NCBI GenBank assembly: GCA_003136475.1
Contig: PLEQ01000232.1
Coordinates: forward strand, 1 to 34,271
Length of the DNA: 34,271 bases
Reading direction: 5' to 3'
Origin: Deltaproteobacteria bacterium
GTDB lineage: Bacteria > Bdellovibrionota_B > Oligoflexia > Oligoflexales > Bog-1112
The first letter of the stretch is position 1; each line of letters begins with the position of its first letter. This document shows, piece after piece, positions 6,992 through 15,567 of this stretch. Under the pieces are notes generated by a model. The model had not been told where the DNA came from and ran no database searches. It saw nothing but the letters and a program-made list of their open reading frames with translations. The translations under genes were made by a program, and so were the position numbers.

Positions 6992-9943
6992 TTAAAATAC
7001 CCACCAGCCTGAAGATCCGTTAGCTATAAAGGAAGCTGATTGATATTGCACACTTTGAATAAAAGAGCTATTGCCATCTATAGTATCAGATCCTGAAGTT
7101 ATAATAGTTAAAGTGTTGGGGGTACTGTCTATTTTTTTACAGTATATGATTCTTCCAATATTTGGGGAAGACAAAAATAAAGTAAAAGTAATCGGCCCAG
7201 AAGTACAATCTGCTGCCAAGAAACAATCGGTATTTAAAATAGTATAATTACCAGTCTTAATACTAATAGCAACCGGACCCGTTGCACTATTTGCTCCAGG
7301 AGGACCTTGTGGACCAGTTGGGCCAGCTGGACCTGGGGGTCCTTCTCCGCCACCGCCGCCACCGCCACCGCCAGCACCGATTCGGAATTCTACTTCATCT
7401 CCTATAACTAAACCACCGCCGGGAAGGGTAAGGATTTGAATTTGATTGGATGGAGACCCAGTAGCACCAACTTCGGAATACGCTCCGGACTCGATGTCCA
7501 TGAATTGGCCATTTAAATATACCTGTAGGGTTCCTTTTCCTACAGTATATTGAGCTAGAGTATCGCCCTCTCTAGAATTTAGAGGTATGGTTATAATAGT
7601 ACCGTTAGCTACTGGACCATTTAAGGAGGATGGCGGCGTAGCACCGGAGGCAACAATTTCAATTACCTCATCGTAGGTCGGAGAATCCAGAGATGCGAAA
7701 AGATTTCCTAGAGCTTGATCAAGTTCTTTAATAGCGAGAGTTAAATTATCGCCATCCTTAATAACATAATTGCCAACACCAGTTCCAGATTGTGCTGTTG
7801 ATATAGTAAATGGGGCGCCAACATTACCATTAGAAGCATTGTTGCTAGTTCCAGCAGAAGTATTGGTTACAACTACTGTACCTACTCCGGCGACAGCGCT
7901 AAAATCATAAGGAGGAAATGTATTAAAAGCATTTGCTAATTTAGTAGCTACAGCTGTAGCAGTATCTGAGCTTAGAATGTCTACTTCAATAGCGTCATTG
8001 GTATTTGGTACAGTAGGAGCAGTTCCTGAACCACTGACTTTAAACCAGACTATATATTGTCTAGCATCAGCAGATGAATTAATCAAAAAGTATTGACTTG
8101 GACTAATAGTAGAGCCAGAACCGATAGTAATGTCTGTAATTTGAGGTACTGAGCCAGGATCTAAAGCGGAAACATATTTAGGACTAGCTGAAGCCGCAGA
8201 TGGAGATCCAATGTATTGGAGGAGTTCAAGAGAAGTAGTACCAGAAACTTCCACGGATTCGCCGTTATCCAATTCATGAGATAAAAATCTAATGTAAACT
8301 CGTGGTGCGCCACCATTATCTTCGCGCATAAATAACCAGAAAACATTCCCGCCAGCTGGAACAGTCGCTCTAGAAGAAATGTAAATGTCTCTGGTTGTGG
8401 TAGGAGTTGGAACAGCCAGATAGCTGCCAAAGGCGTACTGTGCTGGTGCGCCAACCGCTCCCGTGTTATCCCCAGAAGAAACATTCGAAGTCAATGTTAC
8501 TTGAGAAACTGAATCTACAGTTAAGATCTGATAATATCCAGCAATGGGATCAGAACTAAGCTTAATGTAGTCACCGGCTAGTAAGCCTGGAGTCCAACTA
8601 GCAGAGCCTACTGAAGTTACAGTTGGAGAACCTGCAACAAAAATAAGTTTTGGAATAATTGGTTGATCACGAATCAATGTAATATATGCAACTTGATCAT
8701 CAGAAAGAGTGATGTCTGAAGATGAGGGGTTGGCTGCTAGTACATAGGAAAGTTCAGATCCAACTACACGGATATCGATAGGATCATCCCAGTTAATTTG
8801 GCCAGGAACAGTGATGACGCTTGGACTATAAAAAGTAATTCCAATGCCAGTCCCATTAAGGGTAGCGGTCTGAGACATTGTAATAGTAGAGCCAGAAATA
8901 CTGATGATGGTAGTTTGGCTGGGAATACCGGTGCCAAAAATATAGTCTCCGTTTGATAAGCCCGCAGTTGAGGCTAGAGACGTAAGTTGATTACTTCCCG
9001 ACGTAATGTTTCCAGTAGTAACTAGAAGAGGATCTGAATTAGGCAAAATACCATTTGAGATCTCGCCTGGTCCAGTAATTACAGTGTTGCCAAGATCTTG
9101 GTATAGAGATAATAATGTAGGAAGTGAAGGAGATGGAGGGGTTGGTGTAGGTCCACTAAACCAGAAAGGAGTTCCTTTAATCTCCAGAAGGGTAGACATG
9201 ATAGCATTCATCCAATCCTTCATGGATGCTAGCTGTTTGTCGCCACCTACGAATGGATCTACTGAATTAGAAGTAGTTGTAACTGGAGACTGAGTCCTAC
9301 CTTCGCTCCACGGATACACGAAATTGGGATTAGGGTTCAATCCACCAGTCTCTAAACTGCAGAGCATCCAGCGACAATCGCTTATAGATACTACATTTCC
9401 ATTTCCATCAGTAACGACTTCAGCTATTGGAAGAACGTTTACGGCCCACACACTAGTTGTAATGTATATTTTAAATGTTAGAGTTTGTGCCGCTGGAGCA
9501 ATTACTGGAGTTTCATCATTAGCGGCAGCGTTCCAAATGTATTTAGTTACGTCGGTTGAAGAATCTGCAAACCTTACATAGTCGATTCCAACGTAGTTGG
9601 TGCTATTGGCAGTAAAAGATCCTGAAATATTGGTATTTGTGGCCGCATTGAGGGTTTGATTGGGTGTTCCCTCTGGAACCTGAAAAATCGTACCGGAAAC
9701 ACTGGCATTAATATTTAAAACAGCACCTGGATCTACTTGTAATTGTAGGCCATTTGCTGGGGAACCGATAGCTCCAGACGTAACTATACCAAAACCACGG
9801 ACAATATATCCCTGACTAGTTCCTGTCCAGATACCAGTTACTAACTCGTCGAAATCATTACGAACGCCAGATTCGATGCGCCTTGCATCAGAAATATCGT
9901 ATCTTTGTTCTGACAAAAGGTTAGAAGTAGTTAAAATAGCCAT
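6992..9943 (-). CDS. large virion/baseplate-associated protein with collagen-like GXY tract
   Basis: 983 aa; GAGGGGGGGGGEGPPGPAGPTGPQGPPGANS. Contains a module shared with the baseplate proteins (IVWFKVSGSG...IEVDILSSDTATAVATKLANAF). Confidence 0.75.
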   Translation of the reverse strand: MAILTTSNLLSEQRYDISDARRIESGVRNDFDELVTGIWTGTSQGYIVRGFGIVTSGAIGSPANGLQLQVDPGAVLNINASVSGTIFQVPEGTPNQTLNAATNTNISGSFTANSTNYVGIDYVRFADSSTDVTKYIWNAAANDETPVIAPAAQTLTFKIYITTSVWAVNVLPIAEVVTDGNGNVVSISDCRWMLCSLETGGLNPNPNFVYPWSEGRTQSPVTTTSNSVDPFVGGDKQLASMKDWMNAIMSTLLEIKGTPFWFSGPTPTPPSPSLPTLLSLYQDLGNTVITGPGEISNGILPNSDPLLVTTGNITSGSNQLTSLASTAGLSNGDYIFGTGIPSQTTIISISGSTITMSQTATLNGTGIGITFYSPSVITVPGQINWDDPIDIRVVGSELSYVLAANPSSSDITLSDDQVAYITLIRDQPIIPKLIFVAGSPTVTSVGSASWTPGLLAGDYIKLSSDPIAGYYQILTVDSVSQVTLTSNVSSGDNTGAVGAPAQYAFGSYLAVPTPTTTRDIYISSRATVPAGGNVFWLFMREDNGGAPRVYIRFLSHELDNGESVEVSGTTSLELLQYIGSPSAASASPKYVSALDPGSVPQITDITIGSGSTISPSQYFLINSSADARQYIVWFKVSGSGTAPTVPNTNDAIEVDILSSDTATAVATKLANAFNTFPPYDFSAVAGVGTVVVTNTSAGTSNNASNGNVGAPFTISTAQSGTGVGNYVIKDGDNLTLAIKELDQALGNLFASLDSPTYDEVIEIVASGATPPSSLNGPVANGTIITIPLNSREGDTLAQYTVGKGTLQVYLNGQFMDIESGAYSEVGATGSPSNQIQILTLPGGGLVIGDEVEFRIGAGGGGGGGGGEGPPGPAGPTGPQGPPGANSATGPVAISIKTGNYTILNTDCFLAADCTSGPITFTLFLSSPNIGRIIYCKKIDSTPNTLTIITSGSDTIDGNSSFIQSVQYQSASFIANGSSGWWVF

Positions 9944-9962
9944 CGATAAAGCCCCTTACTCA

Positions 9963-9971
9963 ATAAGATTG
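9963..9971 (-). promoter_or_regulatory. conserved CAATCTTAT element upstream of the 983-aa gene
   Basis: Exact 9-mer on the reverse strand (TGACAATCTTATTG), 19 nt upstream of the ATG at 9943. Confidence 0.5.
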
Positions 9972-10009
9972 TCACCTATCCTATATCGTATTTAGCATTT
10001 CATTGGCTT

Positions 10010-10018
10010 CAATCTTAT
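10010..10018 (+). promoter_or_regulatory. conserved CAATCTTAT element upstream of plus-strand zinc-ribbon gene
   Basis: Exact 9-mer on the plus strand, 25 nt upstream of the GTG at 10044. Mirror image of the copy at 9963-9971. Confidence 0.5.
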
Positions 10019-10043
10019 GATAGGATATCTACAGGAGACTGTT

Positions 10044-10427
10044 GTGGCCAAAAATACCCGTGGAAGCAAAGAATTCACCCGTGAACAACGCCTCATAAAG
10101 GAAAATCGGCAATTAAAACGAGAGCTTGCTCATCTTCGCAAACAAATAACTAGAATAGACGTAGACCGATTTGAAACCATCAAAGAAATGGTTACGGACT
10201 ACCAAGAGGCTGAGAGGCTTCAGGAAAATCTAGGAAATCCCAATTCCAATATAGAGGCCTTGAAGAAACAATGGGAGTGTAGGGATTGTGGTACCGGAAC
10301 ATTGGAAATAAGTCTTTATTCAAAGATGGGGCAAACTTTTTATTATAGGAAGTGCAACAATTGTCCCAAGAGAACCAAAGGTCAGCGTTACGATAGCAAT
10401 TCAGTTAAGGGAATTATTAAGAAATGA
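10044..10427 (+). CDS. coiled-coil / zinc-ribbon protein (ORF-track start at 10017)
   Basis: Basic coiled-coil N-terminus, then WECRDCGTGTLEI...YYRKCNNCPK (two CxxC knuckles). In-frame GTG at 10044 has AGGAG at 10033-10037; the ATG at 10017 has no clear SD. Confidence 0.7.
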   Translation: MAKNTRGSKEFTREQRLIKENRQLKRELAHLRKQITRIDVDRFETIKEMVTDYQEAERLQENLGNPNSNIEALKKQWECRDCGTGTLEISLYSKMGQTFYYRKCNNCPKRTKGQRYDSNSVKGIIKK

Positions 10428-10624
10428 TGTTTGAAGAAGGTTCGGTTATTATTTTGGCACACACTCTACAACTCGGCACAATTATTCATATGGGACAAGA
10501 CGTGTGGGTGCTCCTAACTTGTGGAGATATTTGGGTTGGAAATCAAAGAGAAATTCGATTTCCCCAGGATCAAGCCGATTTAGATGCTTGCGTACTTAAC
10601 GTAGATAAGTTTAAAGGACGTTAA
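10424..10624 (+). CDS. hypothetical small phage protein
   Basis: 66-aa ORF overlapping the previous stop codon (ATGATG/TGA), co-directional. Confidence 0.55.
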   Translation: MMFEEGSVIILAHTLQLGTIIHMGQDVWVLLTCGDIWVGNQREIRFPQDQADLDACVLNVDKFKGR

Positions 10625-10834
10625 ATGGCTATTACAATACATTTTGCTGGGATGATCCTTAAATATCCAAGTGGGAGTGGTCCAAGAACTTGCCAGGGAT
10701 GTGGAGGATCGGCTTATGCGCATTATGGAGAAGATAGGGACGGCGGATTTTTCTATCTAGAAACTTGTTTCGAAGGTTGGAATCCCAAAGAACCCGAAAA
10801 AAGTATTCCGTGTACAAAAGTTTTAGTTAAGTAA
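10625..10834 (+). CDS. hypothetical Cys-containing small protein
   Basis: 69 aa, CQGCGG...C...C pattern; starts immediately after the preceding TAA. Confidence 0.55.
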   Translation: MAITIHFAGMILKYPSGSGPRTCQGCGGSAYAHYGEDRDGGFFYLETCFEGWNPKEPEKSIPCTKVLVK

Positions 10835-11573
10835 TCCAATATTTTTGATAGGGATTGTTGCCATTGGGCTGATAATATAGAGCAGCAACGCCTTGCATCA
10901 GGGTTCCAGGATAGTCTTTAGCCAATCTCTTCATCCAAAAATAGCTGGCAATCCAGCACATCACACTGTTTTTCTTCATGTTGTTCATGAGATGCCAAGA
11001 AAGCCTACGTCCATCCGTGTCTGAAGTTGGATCATTCCAGCAACTAACGAAAATAGAAATAGCCGCACAAAAATAAAAGAAAAAAGCCCAATGCCTCATT
11101 AAGTAGTGGAAGGGATTCCACATGGACGGAAATGAAGCGTTAACCATAGCGGCAATGATTTGGGGTTGACGGGCTAAAAAACTATCTTCAGTGAACTTCC
11201 CAGGATCCGGATTATTCATAAAGCCTAGATATCTGATCATGCCCCATAACAAGTCTCTAGGTAAATCTGTTATTCCAAGCTCTCTACAGGCATTAAGTAC
11301 GCCTAAATAATCGTCCGGACCTTCTAGGCCGTCAGATTGGCCTGCCGGAACACGATTGAGCATATGGCTACTAATACAACAATCAATATGGCCATGAAAA
11401 TAATCTATATCGGCTTGAGTAAGCTCTCCAGATTTCTTAAGTATGGTTATATATTCGCTCAAAAACATCACGCCATTATCAGATGCACTTAATGTGCCAG
11501 GTCCTACGGGACCAGGAGCTAATAGTCCGTTGCCGTCAAAATATCCTTTAAAATCATCACGTATATTGTTCAT
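10827..11573 (-). CDS. hypothetical phage protein with one hydrophobic segment
   Basis: 248 aa; long ORF with hydrophobic stretch WAFFFYFCAAISIFVSC; preceded by the conserved CAATCTTAT element. Confidence 0.75.
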   Translation of the reverse strand: MNNIRDDFKGYFDGNGLLAPGPVGPGTLSASDNGVMFLSEYITILKKSGELTQADIDYFHGHIDCCISSHMLNRVPAGQSDGLEGPDDYLGVLNACRELGITDLPRDLLWGMIRYLGFMNNPDPGKFTEDSFLARQPQIIAAMVNASFPSMWNPFHYLMRHWAFFFYFCAAISIFVSCWNDPTSDTDGRRLSWHLMNNMKKNSVMCWIASYFWMKRLAKDYPGTLMQGVAALYYQPNGNNPYQKYWIT

Positions 11574-11577
11574 ATAT

Positions 11578-11586
11578 ATAAGATTG
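11578..11586 (-). promoter_or_regulatory. conserved CAATCTTAT element upstream of the 248-aa gene
   Basis: Exact 9-mer on the reverse strand, 4 nt upstream of the ATG at 11573. Confidence 0.4.
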
Positions 11587-11612
11587 ACTTCGTAATAAAA
11601 TCAGGATATAGT
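11584..11612 (+). promoter_or_regulatory. sigma70-like promoter TTGACT-N17-TATAGT
   Basis: -35 TTGACT 11584-11589, 17-nt spacer, -10 TATAGT 11607-11612, directly before the ATG at 11620. Confidence 0.6.
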
Positions 11613-11619
11613 TAAGAAT

Positions 11620-12051
11620 ATGGATATAGCTTCTATTATTTTAAATGCGGCTAAAGCAGTAAAAGTATCTGGAACTCTTCTTTTGGCAATTTGTAACCAT
11701 GAAAGCAATGGTTTTACTTTAAATTATACTCCTCATGATAAGGGAAGTCCTTCATTTGGATCGTGTCAAATTAAAGAAAGTACTGCAAAAATGTTGGGCT
11801 TTAAAGGTAATGTAAAAAAGCTCAATGATCCTAAAATAAATGCCAAGTATGCAGCACTATATCTACAATATCAAGAACGTCGTTACGGAAAAGATAATTG
11901 GATAGCAATCACCTCCAGTTATAATGCTGGATCTTATGTTTTAAGTAAGAAAAACCCAAAATGTCCTAAAAACATTAAATATGTTAATTTAGTAAGAACA
12001 AAACTTCCTGAATTCTTAAAAAATAAATTAGAATGTCAATTAAATAAATAA
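11620..12051 (+). CDS. lytic transglycosylase (SLT / lysozyme-like fold), candidate endolysin
   Basis: ICNHESNGF (catalytic E in an ES context), SFGSCQIKESTAKMLG, DPKINAKYAALYLQYQ, ITSSYNAGS: the SLT domain motif order. Confidence 0.85.
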   Translation: MDIASIILNAAKAVKVSGTLLLAICNHESNGFTLNYTPHDKGSPSFGSCQIKESTAKMLGFKGNVKKLNDPKINAKYAALYLQYQERRYGKDNWIAITSSYNAGSYVLSKKNPKCPKNIKYVNLVRTKLPEFLKNKLECQLNK

Positions 12052-12062
12052 AAAAGAATATC

Positions 12063-12782
12063 GTGCACATACAACATAATAATTTAATAGATCAAAAATT
12101 TGGAAAATTAACAGTTATAAAAAAAGATAGTCCAAATAAAGATGGCAAAGCTGTATGGTTGTGTAAATGTGAATGTGGAACCATAAAAAGATTTAGATTA
12201 AGGAGCCTTCTTAGTGGCGACACTAAAAGTTGTTTGCGCGGCTCATGTCGTCCGAATTTTACCGATCTTACGCAAAAACGATTTGGAAAATTAGTTGTAT
12301 TGGCGCTATCTCATAAAAAAGGAGAGGCTACTACTGCCCACTGGGAATGTAAGTGCGATTGTGGGATCTTAGTCACAGTAGCATCTGGTAGTTTAGTTAG
12401 CGGTGGCACTAAATCCTGTGGATGTATGAAAAGAGACAGTCAATATGAAACAATAAAAAATGATGCATATTCAAATCATCGAAAGGGCGCCACGGCACGG
12501 GGCATAGTAACTCATCTATCTAAGAAGGAATATATCGATATAGCTTCAATGAATTGTTATTATTGCGGACGAATAGATATTAAAAAGAACAGACTTACAA
12601 AAGTTACCATTAATTTAAATGGTATTGATAGAAAAAACAATGAATCTTATTATGAAATAGATAATTCCATACCTTGTTGTAAATTATGCAATATGATGAA
12701 AAGAAAAATACCTCATGATGATTTTATCACAATTATAAGATATATATATGGGCATACTGAAAATATAAACTTAGATAAGTGA
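12063..12782 (+). CDS. HNH endonuclease with two N-terminal CxCxCG...KSCxxxxC/KSCGC zinc-type repeats
   Basis: Repeats FGKLTVIKKDSPNKDGKAVWLCKCECGTIKRF...KSC and FGKLVVLALSHKKGEATTAHWECKCDCG...KSCGC, then CYYCG...NGIDRKNNESYYEIDNSIPCCKLCNMMK (HNH-type core). GTG start. Confidence 0.85.
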   Translation: MHIQHNNLIDQKFGKLTVIKKDSPNKDGKAVWLCKCECGTIKRFRLRSLLSGDTKSCLRGSCRPNFTDLTQKRFGKLVVLALSHKKGEATTAHWECKCDCGILVTVASGSLVSGGTKSCGCMKRDSQYETIKNDAYSNHRKGATARGIVTHLSKKEYIDIASMNCYYCGRIDIKKNRLTKVTINLNGIDRKNNESYYEIDNSIPCCKLCNMMKRKIPHDDFITIIRYIYGHTENINLDK

Positions 12783-12988
12783 ACTTTATGATAACCAAAC
12801 ACTATTTGTGTGGAATAGACTTTCAGCACGAAATGGACGAAGGTCTAGCCGATTTCTATGATTCTGTGGAAGAATTAAAAGAGAAAAAGAAGTGTTGGAA
12901 ACAATGCGGAATCGTAGAAATCTTTCTAGATGAAAGCGCAGAAATGATTAGTTACAAATGGATAGAGAAACAAGCTTTATGGCCATAA
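12779..12988 (+). CDS. hypothetical small protein
   Basis: 69-aa ORF overlapping the preceding stop, co-directional. Confidence 0.5.
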   Translation: MNFMITKHYLCGIDFQHEMDEGLADFYDSVEELKEKKKCWKQCGIVEIFLDESAEMISYKWIEKQALWP

Positions 12989-13191
12989 GAAATGTTCGTT
13001 TTTGTTGGTCATGTGGGAAAAAACTTTGGGGAAATCATAAAGAAGAGTTGACTATCGACGGATATTCTAAAATCCTTCACAAAGATTGCGCCAAAAAAAT
13101 AAAGAATGGATATAATTTCAAAAAAGATGAAAGCGGATCTTATCATTCTATGATGTGGACAACAGGGGAGCCTTGGGATGAGGAAGATTAG
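12979..13191 (+). CDS. small CxxC...HxxC putative zinc-binding protein (ORF-track start at 12958)
   Basis: FCWSCGKKLWGN...HKDCAKKI. In-frame ATG at 12979 overlaps the previous gene's stop; start choice uncertain. Confidence 0.55.
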   Translation: MAIRNVRFCWSCGKKLWGNHKEELTIDGYSKILHKDCAKKIKNGYNFKKDESGSYHSMMWTTGEPWDEED

Positions 13192-13622
13192 CTCAAATCT
13201 AGTGGATAGTAGAGAATCTGTCCGATGAAATCGAAACTAATATTATACAGCCCCTTTTTGGAAACAGTCTCTCTAATATTAGAGATCTGCGCCTTAGGTA
13301 TACTCCAAAGCGTCTCGCCAGTTGAACGATCTTCTAGACGAAGTGCGGTATAGTTCGTAGCACCAAGATTTGAAAATAATTGGACAGCATTTGTGGCTTG
13401 TAATCCACCGGAATTCTTTGTCCTAATTACCCCAGCAGACCCCCTGACAACAGTCTGACCACCAGTAGCTATTTCTTGAGCGTATGGGCTATTAATACCG
13501 TATATCGAATACGCACCAATATCATTGGTAACACTTACATCCTGCGTAACAGCATAAATTTTATTGTTTATGTATAGTCTACATAATGCTGCTGATACTG
13601 TTAGGGTTTGTTGATTTGCCAT
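13188..13622 (-). CDS. virion protein, possible tail-tube/baseplate tube-like
   Basis: 144 aa, beta-rich, located downstream of the baseplate genes; IYAVTQDVSVTND...VVRGSAGVIRT...YNISFDFIGQILY. Tube assignment is pattern-based and weak. Confidence 0.45.
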   Translation of the reverse strand: MANQQTLTVSAALCRLYINNKIYAVTQDVSVTNDIGAYSIYGINSPYAQEIATGGQTVVRGSAGVIRTKNSGGLQATNAVQLFSNLGATNYTALRLEDRSTGETLWSIPKAQISNIRETVSKKGLYNISFDFIGQILYYPLDLS

Positions 13623-13625
13623 ATA

Positions 13626-15566
13626 TTAAGGACCGTAAATATAAGAAATTTCATTAGCGCTAGGTGACGGACTTTGCCATCCGCCTAAACCTATATCATT
13701 AGGATAAAGTATTGTAAAAATTACGGTAACGCCAGCCGCCACGATATCATCAATAAGACCTTGGGCCCACACTCTTCCCGAAGCAGTATCCGTCAAGTAT
13801 GGTTGGTAATAAGACCCATTCGTTGGCAATACGATAGGACTGTTTTGGGTTACTAATAGGACAGATTCTCCAATTGGATGATCTTGTTGTATGAAATATG
13901 CTGGAGAAATAAGAATTGTTCCAGAACTTGGTACCGCAATATATGGAATTGGACCTTCCTGATTTTGAGTTCCGTAACCAAGTACGATAAACCCGGACTC
14001 ATTGGGAAAACCATTTGAGCTAGCTACCGTAATTACCCTGCTAGTTTCTCCATTAACTTCTTCTGTCAAAGTAGTGCTTGTTCCACCGACAACGAATCCC
14101 TGTTGAGTGTCAAAAATATAGGGTCCTAATGTAGTAGGTAAGCTTGGGCCAGCGTCGGTTTCTGTGGATACCGTAACGTTTTCTAAAATAAGTACATTGT
14201 CTACAGTAGACAAAGTCAGCAGTGGATATGCTGCAGCTATAGCGGCCATAGCTTTAGTGGCCACAGTTGCAGCAGAATCGCTACTATTTATAGTTACTTC
14301 AATGCCGGTAAACCCCGCAGGAGCTGGATTCGTATTGCTGCCACCAAAGACATTCAACCAAACATAAAATAAGTAGGAAGTTCCAAGATCATCCATTATA
14401 AAATATGCAGCTTGTCCTGTGGAAGAATACGTACTTCCTTCCGAAAATACGAATTGTGCTACTGGATATTCCGTAACTCCGTGCAAATGTGCAGACCCTA
14501 TTCTAGAACGTTTGATAACTTGGGTAACGGCAGGCATGAATATCTGGAGTATATTTTTTTGAGTTTGATATACTGCAGCATAATATTGTTTACTTAATAT
14601 GGTTTCCCTAATCGGTACATAAAATAATATTGCAGAATCTGTTCCTTGAACCACAATTCCTGGGCTTCCGGTAGGATTATTTATTTCAAAATAGGCAATT
14701 CCAACTGCACCATCTTGTGCTGATACTACCGTAAAAGTGCCTTGATTTGGGGAAGACGTAAATCCTCCTCCATAAATATTTACATATTGCATTGGCTGAA
14801 CATCGCCAATTCCAGGATTCGCCCCACCAGTCCAAGTAAACCTTAAATTACCTCCAGGTTGAAGAGAAATGGTCCATTGAGTAGAAAAGTTACCAGAAGA
14901 CGGTACGGTAGAAGGGAATAGAAAAACGTTCTGGGATCTACCGCCCAAAACTGTTACTGAAGAAGATGCTCCAATAGTACTAGAAAGTAACTGCACATAA
15001 TTTCCATTACCATCATTATTAACTATGGCACTCCCAGAAACACCTAGATTACTTAAACCGATAGAAATAGCGTTGGCAACTTCTTGGGCAGTAGCTGCAG
15101 CTATTGAAGTAAATTGGGATGAAGTAAAAGTGATAGTACTAGTATTTGCGCCATCAAAATTGACGATTAGGGTATCTCCATTTTGGAGAGCATATGGCTC
15201 AAAAGTTTGAGCATTGCTGGTAGCCTTGCAAAACTCATCACCAAAAACCGCATCTAAAATATTGTTGATTAAATCCCTTACCTGTTTACGATTTTTAACC
15301 TGTATTCCTATCGTGCGAAATACGTCATCCGACAAACCAATTCTAGGGTCTCTGGTAATGCCATAATCTGCCAAAAGCAGATCTAAGTAATTTCCTTGAG
15401 CTGTAGTGATATAAAGGCTGTCATTAACCGCTTGGATAGAATTCACCAAATAGGATGAGGATGTGGCAAGAGCGTCTAGAACAGCGTCCACATTCTTACC
15501 TTTAAGATAGGGATTAAGATAGCTTCTAAGTCTAATATATTCTTGCTCTTCAGTTGTTACAGCCAT
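13626..15566 (-). CDS. baseplate protein (second baseplate wedge-like protein)
   Basis: 646 aa; N-terminus MAVTTEEQEYIRLRSYLNPYLKGKNVDAVLDALATSSSYL...GNYLDLLLADYGITRDPRIGLSDDVFR resembles baseplate-wedge N-termini; shares several modules with the adjacent J-like protein. Confidence 0.65.
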   Translation of the reverse strand: MAVTTEEQEYIRLRSYLNPYLKGKNVDAVLDALATSSSYLVNSIQAVNDSLYITTAQGNYLDLLLADYGITRDPRIGLSDDVFRTIGIQVKNRKQVRDLINNILDAVFGDEFCKATSNAQTFEPYALQNGDTLIVNFDGANTSTITFTSSQFTSIAAATAQEVANAISIGLSNLGVSGSAIVNNDGNGNYVQLLSSTIGASSSVTVLGGRSQNVFLFPSTVPSSGNFSTQWTISLQPGGNLRFTWTGGANPGIGDVQPMQYVNIYGGGFTSSPNQGTFTVVSAQDGAVGIAYFEINNPTGSPGIVVQGTDSAILFYVPIRETILSKQYYAAVYQTQKNILQIFMPAVTQVIKRSRIGSAHLHGVTEYPVAQFVFSEGSTYSSTGQAAYFIMDDLGTSYLFYVWLNVFGGSNTNPAPAGFTGIEVTINSSDSAATVATKAMAAIAAAYPLLTLSTVDNVLILENVTVSTETDAGPSLPTTLGPYIFDTQQGFVVGGTSTTLTEEVNGETSRVITVASSNGFPNESGFIVLGYGTQNQEGPIPYIAVPSSGTILISPAYFIQQDHPIGESVLLVTQNSPIVLPTNGSYYQPYLTDTASGRVWAQGLIDDIVAAGVTVIFTILYPNDIGLGGWQSPSPSANEISYIYGP

Positions 15567-15567
15567 G

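Noticed and set aside
8161-8484. Minus-strand alternate-frame ORF 8161..8484 (and similarly 2659..2844)
   Set aside because: Same strand but out of frame inside a longer supported ORF; no evidence of dual coding.
5837-9581. Plus-strand ORFs 5837..6139, 6302..6646, 6625..6876, 9006..9293, 9324..9581
   Set aside because: Antisense to well-supported minus genes (151-aa protein, GIY-YIG, 983-aa protein) with no recognisable domain.
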